Shown: one piece after another, positions 44,080 through 48,988 of the stretch | How the letters are laid out: every line of letters begins with the position of its first letter | How positions within the stretch are numbered: the first letter of the stretch is position 1 | DNA from: Pseudomonadota bacterium | GTDB lineage: Bacteria; Pseudomonadota; Gammaproteobacteria; Steroidobacterales; Steroidobacteraceae | Direction: 5' to 3' | Length of the DNA stretch: 48,988 nucleotides | Assembly (NCBI GenBank): GCA_025356075.1 | Contig: JANXUT010000015.1 | Coordinates: forward strand, 1 to 48,988 | The notes under the pieces: generated by a model | Told to the model about the DNA's origin: nothing | Seen by the model: the letters and a program-made list of their open reading frames with translations, nothing else | The model's database searches: none | Translations under genes and position numbers: made by a program

Positions 44080-44637
44080 ATGAACAAGTCACTCATCATC
44101 GGGCTCGCGGCCGGGGCCGCCGCCACCATCGCGATCGCCGCGATCGCAAGCCGCGGCGACTTCAGGTTCGGGACCGCGTACGCGGAAGTCCTCGACGTCA
44201 AGCCGTTGACGAAATCGGTGGAGACGCCGCGGCAGTCCTGTCACGACGAGCAGGTGACCCGGGAGAAGCCGATCAAGGACGAGCACCAGGTCGCAGGAAC
44301 CGCGATCGGCGCCGTGATCGGCGGCATCCTCGGGAACCAGGTCGGCGGCGGCAACGGCAAGAAGCTGGCGACGGTCGCCGGTGCCGCGGCCGGCGGCTAC
44401 GCTGGCAATCGCGTCCAGGACAAGATGCAGAAGGCCGATACGGAGACCGTGACGGAATCGAAGTGCGAGACGGTCTACGACAAGTCCGTGACTCCCGCCG
44501 GTTACCGCGTAACCTACAAGCTGAACGGCAAGACGTCAGTCGTGCACATGAGCCACGATCCGGGCTCGAGGATTCCGCTCAAGGACGGCAAGCCGGACCT
44601 CGGCGATAGCTCCACCAAAGCCGCTGCCGGGGGCTAG
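44080..44637 (+). CDS. Glycine-zipper 2TM-domain envelope protein
   Basis: This is a 185-residue protein beginning at ATG 44080 behind AGGAG. An N-terminal hydrophobic helix (LIIGLAAGAAATIAIAAIAS) anchors or exports it. The centre is a glycine-zipper: GTAIGAVIGGILGNQVGGG, then LATVAGAAAGGYAGNRVQ, as in SlyB/RcnB-like surface proteins. After it comes a short beta domain (CETVYDKSVTPAGYRVTYKL, VVHMSHDPGSRIPL) seen in related envelope proteins. It probably sits in the cell envelope; the function is unknown. Confidence 0.88.
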   Translation: MNKSLIIGLAAGAAATIAIAAIASRGDFRFGTAYAEVLDVKPLTKSVETPRQSCHDEQVTREKPIKDEHQVAGTAIGAVIGGILGNQVGGGNGKKLATVAGAAAGGYAGNRVQDKMQKADTETVTESKCETVYDKSVTPAGYRVTYKLNGKTSVVHMSHDPGSRIPLKDGKPDLGDSSTKAAAGG

Positions 44638-44663
44638 CACACGCTCGCGCCTGCTCGCGGACG

Positions 44664-46850
44664 TTAGACGAGTTCGCGGCGAAAGCTGTCCTGCCACCGG
44701 CGCGAGCGGACAACGCGGTCATTCTCGAGGAGCGTCACCTCGATGTCGAATGCGAACGTATCGACGGTGCTCCTGAGGACACCCTCGGCGCGCGCCTCGA
44801 GCCGACGCGCGGCACCCTCGGGCGTCAGTACGTCCTTCGACGACACCTGGATCGAGGCGATCGCCGGATCGCGGTCACTGACCCGGCACCAGAGTCGATC
44901 CGGGCCCATCTGGAAATCGGCCGTCGCATCTCCCGTCATCAGGTCGCGCGTGAGCTGGTACGCCGTCATGCCGTCGTCGGATCGCCAGTGCTTGCCGGGT
45001 GTCACGGCATCGGCGAGCACGGGTAGGTGTCCCTCGCGGTAGTGAAGCGGCGGCAGCACGGGCAACGCGACGAACGACGACTGGTCACCGCCCGTGTAGA
45101 GGGTGGTCGTCATCGGATACGGTGACGGCCAGACGACCGGGAACTCCGCATTGGTCACGACGGTTCGGATCACGTGTTCCGCGGAAAACCGATAGCCCGC
45201 GCACATCAGTTGCACGTCGATCGCGTAGATCTCGTTCGGGACGAGCGGTTCCGGGTGGGTGTGCGAACGGCGGTGGCTGCCGTTCAGGAACCCCCGGGTC
45301 ACGAGATACGTGGTGCCATCCGGCGCGAGATCGTAGACCTGGACCATCCAATTCGCGAGGGGCGCCGTAGCGGAAACGTAGAGATGCGCCTGCGCGAAGC
45401 CAAGCATCTCAAGCGGCGCCTTGAGCGGCGGCGTGTCGAAGCTGAGCCCCCAGACGTTTTCCTCGCGGGCATCGAGCCCGTAGAAGCCTTCATCACCATC
45501 CGGCCCAAACGAATCGGTCGAGCCGCCGCGGCTCGGGTGGTACTGGAGCTTCAGCGCTGACGGCTCGCCGGCAAGCTCGCTCAACGCGCCGCCACGCCCG
45601 GGCGCCGGGTCCATCGACAGCACTGTATTCCGAGGTAGCTCCGGCGTCGGCCGCAGGTAGAGCCGATCCGGGGGCGCGAATGCAGTCTCGGGGAAGTGAT
45701 CGAGAAAGCGCCACTCGCCCGGGATCGCGCCGGCGTCGCGAAATTTCTGCCGCCGCCATTCCGGCAAGTAGAAGCTGACGCGCGGCTCGGCCAGCATGCC
45801 GGTGTCGGTCCCCTTGAGCCAATGATCGAACCAGCGCCGCCAGATCGCTGCCCAGTCGAGCACGGGGCCGGGCCACGTCATGCTGTGGTGCCAGGGTCCG
45901 AGGATTCCGCAGGTGACGGCGGGGGAGTTGCGCATGATGCGCGGCACGAAGTTCTGGTACATGTCGAGATAGCCCCCGCCGAGAAAGGCCGGGGTCGTCA
46001 GTCGACTGTAGTCGGTGTCCAGCGAACCGCGCCGGTAGTGTGGCCCGTCGAGCTGGTTCTGCAGGTAGACGTGCAACCATGGTGGGGTGTTCCACCGGTC
46101 CTGGGCCGCCTGGCTGTCGAGCTCGAAATCGGGCGCGCCGGGCATCGCGCTGAACGCGATCATTCCGAGTGCCCAGGAATTGTCCTCCATCAGCATGATT
46201 CCACCGGGATGATGGATGTCGTCCGTGTACCGATCGTCGGTGCCGCACAACGCGAAGATCGCCTTCAGCGCCGGAGGGTGATACTCGGAGGCGAGCTGGA
46301 TCGAATTGAAGGCGGAGTACGAGGTGCCGTACATGCCGACCGACCCGTTCGACCAGCGCTGTTTCGACAGCCATTCGATGATCCGGACGGTGTCCTCGTG
46401 CTCCTCGACGCTGTACTCGTCCGTGGGAACGCCGTCCGATCCGCCCGTTCCACGGACGTCGACGTACAGCTCCGCATAGCCGTGTTGCGCGAGGTATCCC
46501 ATGCTGAGGTAGGCACCCATGTCGGGCGAGTGTCGATAGGGCACCACGTGCAATGTGCACGGCGCCTTGGGACCACCCCGCACCCGCGTCGAGATGAAGA
46601 GGAGTGCCGCGATCCGGACGCCGTCCGGCATTCGCAGGAGCAGGCTTTCGAACCGGACACCCGGCGGGAGTGCGGCGGGCGTCGGCCAGGGTCCGCGCGA
46701 CACCCGAAGCCCCGCCGCATCGTGCGCCCACAGCTCGTCGGTTCGCAGCGCGGCGGCTCGCGCCCCTCGTCCCGCGAGCGTCGTGCCCCAGCCGCCCGCG
46801 GTCAGTGCTACGAGTTGCCGGAGCAGGCGCCGTCGGGAAATAGCGTGCAT
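44664..46850 (-). CDS. CocE/NonD-family (S15-like) hydrolase, exported
   Basis: This is a 728-residue protein with a twin-arginine-type signal (SRRRLLRQLVALTAGG), so it is probably folded before export. An alpha/beta-hydrolase domain has YVDVRGTGGSDG, the nucleophile in MYGTSYSAF (Ser177) and the His in GPWHHS, followed by a C-terminal jelly-roll (MLGFAQAHLYVSATAPLANW, VYDLAPDGTTYLVTRGFL). The family includes cocaine esterase, glutaryl-acylases and X-Pro dipeptidyl peptidases, which cleave esters or amides. It lies 36 bases after the redoxin gene on the same strand. The substrate is unknown. Confidence 0.92.
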   Translation of the reverse strand: MHAISRRRLLRQLVALTAGGWGTTLAGRGARAAALRTDELWAHDAAGLRVSRGPWPTPAALPPGVRFESLLLRMPDGVRIAALLFISTRVRGGPKAPCTLHVVPYRHSPDMGAYLSMGYLAQHGYAELYVDVRGTGGSDGVPTDEYSVEEHEDTVRIIEWLSKQRWSNGSVGMYGTSYSAFNSIQLASEYHPPALKAIFALCGTDDRYTDDIHHPGGIMLMEDNSWALGMIAFSAMPGAPDFELDSQAAQDRWNTPPWLHVYLQNQLDGPHYRRGSLDTDYSRLTTPAFLGGGYLDMYQNFVPRIMRNSPAVTCGILGPWHHSMTWPGPVLDWAAIWRRWFDHWLKGTDTGMLAEPRVSFYLPEWRRQKFRDAGAIPGEWRFLDHFPETAFAPPDRLYLRPTPELPRNTVLSMDPAPGRGGALSELAGEPSALKLQYHPSRGGSTDSFGPDGDEGFYGLDAREENVWGLSFDTPPLKAPLEMLGFAQAHLYVSATAPLANWMVQVYDLAPDGTTYLVTRGFLNGSHRRSHTHPEPLVPNEIYAIDVQLMCAGYRFSAEHVIRTVVTNAEFPVVWPSPYPMTTTLYTGGDQSSFVALPVLPPLHYREGHLPVLADAVTPGKHWRSDDGMTAYQLTRDLMTGDATADFQMGPDRLWCRVSDRDPAIASIQVSSKDVLTPEGAARRLEARAEGVLRSTVDTFAFDIEVTLLENDRVVRSRRWQDSFRRELV

Positions 46851-46886
46851 CGATGACTCCTGGCGGCGCGGGCGCGCCCGTCGCGG

Positions 46887-47924
46887 TTACAGCGTCTCGA
46901 GCGCCTCCGTAAGACCCGCCGCGTCGCCGGGCTCGACCCGACGTACGAGTTTGCCGTCCGCATCGGCGATGATGACCGTCGGCATATCGTTCACGCCAAA
47001 CTCCCGGAAGAGCTTGCCGGAAGCATCGAGCGCCAGCGGGATCGCGACTTTGTACTGCTTCCGATAGGCGCGAAGGTCGTCCGGCTTCGCCCACAGGCCC
47101 GAGGCGATCCCGAGCCAGCGAACGTGCGGTTGCGCGGCGAGTGAGCTCACCTGCTCGCGGACACGGCGGCAGTTTCCGGAGACGGCGGGGCGAGTCGTCG
47201 CGAGATACGACTCGCACCACGGTGACAGGAAGACGAATACCGTGGCCGAATGAAGTGCCGGTTCCCGTAGCTGGAACGACGCTCCGCCGAGCAACAGTAC
47301 GCTCGTTGCGGGCAGCGTGTCGCCGACTGCGAAGTGCAGTCGATTGACCGGAACGCGAACGGCGCGCGCTACTGGCCCGGAAGCGACCGCGGATGCCGTG
47401 CGCGCGGCAACGAGCGCCGCATCGAGCCGCGCATCCGCGAGGTGCCCGACGTACTGGATGCGCCCGTCGCGCCCGATGACCACATGTTGCGGCGTCACGC
47501 GCAGATTGAATGCAGCTGCGATGTGGCCGTCCTCATCGAACACGACCGGCATCGTGATGCCGGTCTTTTGCTGGAATTCGCGGATGGCCTCGACCGAGTC
47601 GCCGAAGCCGACGTCGATCGCGATGACCGCGAGGTCGGGTCCGGCGGTCTCGTAGGCATGCTCGAAGTGCGGCATCTGCTCCCGGCACGGAACACACCAC
47701 GTCGCCCAGAACTTGAGGTAGACGGCCTGCTTGCCGTAGAGCTGGCCAAGGTTGACGGCCTTGCCGTCGATCGTCGTCAGTACCAGCGCAGGCGCCATCG
47801 CGCCGACCAGGGACCGCCCGGCCGTTTGCGCGAGTTGCTGGCCGGAGGTTTCGGCGCCGGCTGCCGGCCCGCTCGCGAGCACGGCCGAGGCAAGGAGACC
47901 GATGGCAGAATACAGGAGTCGCAT
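46887..47924 (-). CDS. TlpA-like thiol-disulfide protein with two thioredoxin-fold domains
   Basis: This is a 345-residue protein with a signal peptide and a first redoxin domain carrying FWATWCVPC (Cys77, Cys80) and the cis-Pro VTPQHVVIG. A second, degenerate thioredoxin-like domain (about 195-345) has FLSPWCESY with a single Cys237 and MPTVIIADADGKLV. The first domain should reduce disulfides in the periplasm; the second may be a binding or peroxiredoxin-like unit. It lies 7 bases after the cupin gene and 36 before the hydrolase, so the three probably share a transcript. Confidence 0.9.
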   Translation of the reverse strand: MRLLYSAIGLLASAVLASGPAAGAETSGQQLAQTAGRSLVGAMAPALVLTTIDGKAVNLGQLYGKQAVYLKFWATWCVPCREQMPHFEHAYETAGPDLAVIAIDVGFGDSVEAIREFQQKTGITMPVVFDEDGHIAAAFNLRVTPQHVVIGRDGRIQYVGHLADARLDAALVAARTASAVASGPVARAVRVPVNRLHFAVGDTLPATSVLLLGGASFQLREPALHSATVFVFLSPWCESYLATTRPAVSGNCRRVREQVSSLAAQPHVRWLGIASGLWAKPDDLRAYRKQYKVAIPLALDASGKLFREFGVNDMPTVIIADADGKLVRRVEPGDAAGLTEALETL

Positions 47925-47931
47925 GAAGGTC

Positions 47932-48417
47932 CTAGTTGCTGACCTCGAGGGAGCCCGGCTTCGCCTTGTCCTTGACTAGGAATACCAGGATCTTGGCCGG
48001 CGCGGTCTCGCTCGCGTTCGCGGAGACCTGGTGTATATCGGCGGGCGCTTCGTAGAACGTCTCGCCCGGGTGCAGCGTGACGATAGGCTGACCGCGGATC
48101 TGCATCGTCATGGCGCCTTCCAGCACGTAGACGAACACCTGCGCGTCGTGACGGTGTGGGAGCGAGGCGCCGCCCGGCACGTAGGTCACCGTGATCATGA
48201 CGACTTCCTTGCCGTCGGCCCCGATCACGTCCTTGTCCATCAATGCCGCCACGGACGCGGGCGATGCGGTGACCGGAGGCGCCGCCGCGGCCAGGAGCGG
48301 CAGCAGCGCGAGCGCCGCCACGAGCATCGCGCTACGAGCGCGGCGCCGGGCGCGCGCTTGGTGCGGATCCGCAAGAAACTTTTTGAAGGGCGCATCGGCG
48401 AGGCTGGACGTGTGCAC
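47932..48417 (-). CDS. Exported cupin-domain protein
   Basis: The GTG at 48417 has a GGAGG site at 48422-48426. The 161-residue protein has a basic n-region (RARRRARSA), a hydrophobic signal core (MLVAALALLPLLAAAA) and one cupin barrel: VPGGASLPHRHDAQVFVYVLEG, with metal-binding His, His and Gln/Glu positions, then LHPGETFYEAPADIHQVS, with the last His. Small periplasmic cupins of this type bind a metal and may be oxygenases or isomerases; none can be named. It is first in a likely cupin-redoxin-hydrolase operon. Confidence 0.88.
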   Translation of the reverse strand: MHTSSLADAPFKKFLADPHQARARRRARSAMLVAALALLPLLAAAAPPVTASPASVAALMDKDVIGADGKEVVMITVTYVPGGASLPHRHDAQVFVYVLEGAMTMQIRGQPIVTLHPGETFYEAPADIHQVSANASETAPAKILVFLVKDKAKPGSLEVSN

Positions 48418-48840
48418 GTATCCTCCGGATAAAGGGCCTGCCAAAACGTCCGTCCGGAGGCCGCCCCTTGAGCCGCCGGTCGACGCAATTCTACGCCTCG
48501 GGCGCCCACCGACGGGAATGCGGCGGTGCAGCTTGACGGCGAGCTTCCGCATGACGCTGGGCCGCAAGACCGACTCGACCTGGACTCGACCGTTGGTGCG
48601 GTGGAAGCCCACCCGAATCGCGGCTACTGGCGATGAGCCCGGTACCCCAGGGAAGTGAGGTGAGGCCGCCCGCGGCACATTCGAGTGGGCACGCCGGAGT
48701 GACCGTTGATGGAGGCGTGCCGCGATCAGCACAGTGCCAGGAGAGCAGCGGGGCACTGCCCCCCACGAGTTCATCGTCGAGCATCAGGTCGAGACCAACC
48801 CCGCAACGGGCTGGCCTCGACTTGATGCGATTTGGCTTAG
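48418..48840. other. Gene-free region before the insertion sequence
   Basis: About 420 bases with no convincing coding frame. Long antisense frames here have no recognisable product. The region must include the promoter of the cupin operon. Its right end, TTAG at 48837-48840, fits the four-base YTAR target preferred by IS5-type elements. Confidence 0.4.
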
Positions 48841-48988
48841 GGAAACTCTGATTTACCGGTAGTGTCTTACTGAGCATTCGAGGACATGCGAGCGTGACAA
48901 TGAAGCAGGCGACGCTGACGGGATTCGAGAAGTACGGGAAGACGACGCGCCGAGCGCAGTTTCTGACGGACATGGACAAGATCATTCC
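48841..48988 (+). mobile_element. Left end of an IS5-family insertion sequence, cut by the window edge
   Basis: The element appears to start with GGAAACTCTGATTTA at 48841, directly after TTAG, and the transposase start follows at 48900. Only the first 148 bases are in the window, so the right end, target duplication and intactness cannot be seen. Confidence 0.75.
48900..48988 (+). CDS. IS5-family transposase, N-terminal fragment
   Basis: The 29 visible residues contain MKQATLTGFEKYGKTTRRAQ followed by FLTDMDKI, matching the conserved IS5 transposase start (KTTRRxxFLxxM). The gene runs off the right edge. Full-length members have about 320-360 residues with a DDE catalytic domain, which is not in view. 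Confidence 0.85.
   Translation, partial: MKQATLTGFEKYGKTTRRAQFLTDMDKII

Noticed and set aside
48418-48840. Group II intron or second transposase remnant before the IS5 end
   Set aside because: No reverse transcriptase or DDE motif in any frame and no intron 5' consensus was recognised.

Overview
The window is a GC-rich stretch of a Pseudomonadota-type chromosome. Two TonB-dependent receptors with the EEVVVTAR/QEVIVTAQ plug start, a TPR-sulfotransferase, an aerobic sarcosine oxidase operon and MetF suggest an aerobic heterotroph, probably a gammaproteobacterium. The exact lineage cannot be fixed from sequence alone. Both edges are repeats: a 135-bp AT-rich element with 19-bp perfect inverted ends at the left, and the first 148 bp of an IS5-type insertion sequence at the right. 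This is what an assembly contig broken at repeats would look like. No tRNA, rRNA, CRISPR array or phage block was found.

Layout. (1) 0.3-9.5 kb, plus strand: metF, a broken secreted TIM-barrel-like lipoprotein, a frameshifted secreted amidohydrolase, a TPR-sulfotransferase, a TonB receptor and a frameshifted GFA-family gene. (2) 9.5-18.6 kb, minus strand: a tight catabolic operon running TonB receptor, Spinster-type MFS transporter, SMP-30 lactonase-like protein, SDR, allantoate-amidohydrolase-type M20 enzyme, NAD-epimerase and PuuE-type deacetylase. A D-2-hydroxyacid dehydrogenase diverges from it at 18.9 kb. PuuE-like plus AllC-like enzymes are the allantoin-to-ureidoglycine chemistry, so this looks like an uptake and breakdown route for a ureide or N-carbamoyl compound. 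The substrate is not known. (3) 19.9-31.5 kb, minus strand: an N-methyl-amine demethylation operon, soxB-soxD-soxA-soxG-dimethylglycine dehydrogenase-aminotransferase-GlxA/GbdR-type regulator-MttB-family methyltransferase. It should take glycine betaine-like compounds to glycine. (4) 31.9-38.9 kb: a mixed region with a second GFA protein, an L,D-transpeptidase, a translationally coupled ArsR-AHSA1-GST trio, a GNAT acetyltransferase, a dCMP-deaminase homologue that has lost every zinc ligand, a decayed S9 peptidase and a membrane protein. (5) 39.2-48.4 kb: a cytochrome c-FTR1 iron permease behind a Fur-like site, a nickel/cobalt transporter remnant, a frameshifted aspartic-protease lipoprotein, an outer-membrane barrel protein, a glycine-zipper protein, and a cupin-redoxin-CocE hydrolase group.

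Two themes stand out. First, at least six genes are broken, and the lesions can be read base by base. Two frameshifts are exact short tandem duplications (13 bp at 9307-9332 and 11 bp at 42825-42846); deleting one copy restores a sensible protein in each case. Three nonsense codons are each explicable as one GC-to-AT change. Two further frameshifts are explained by one missing base each. Second, the deaminase homologue at 35446-35892 keeps the fold sequence but replaces the HAE and PCxxC zinc motifs, so it looks like a maintained pseudoenzyme.
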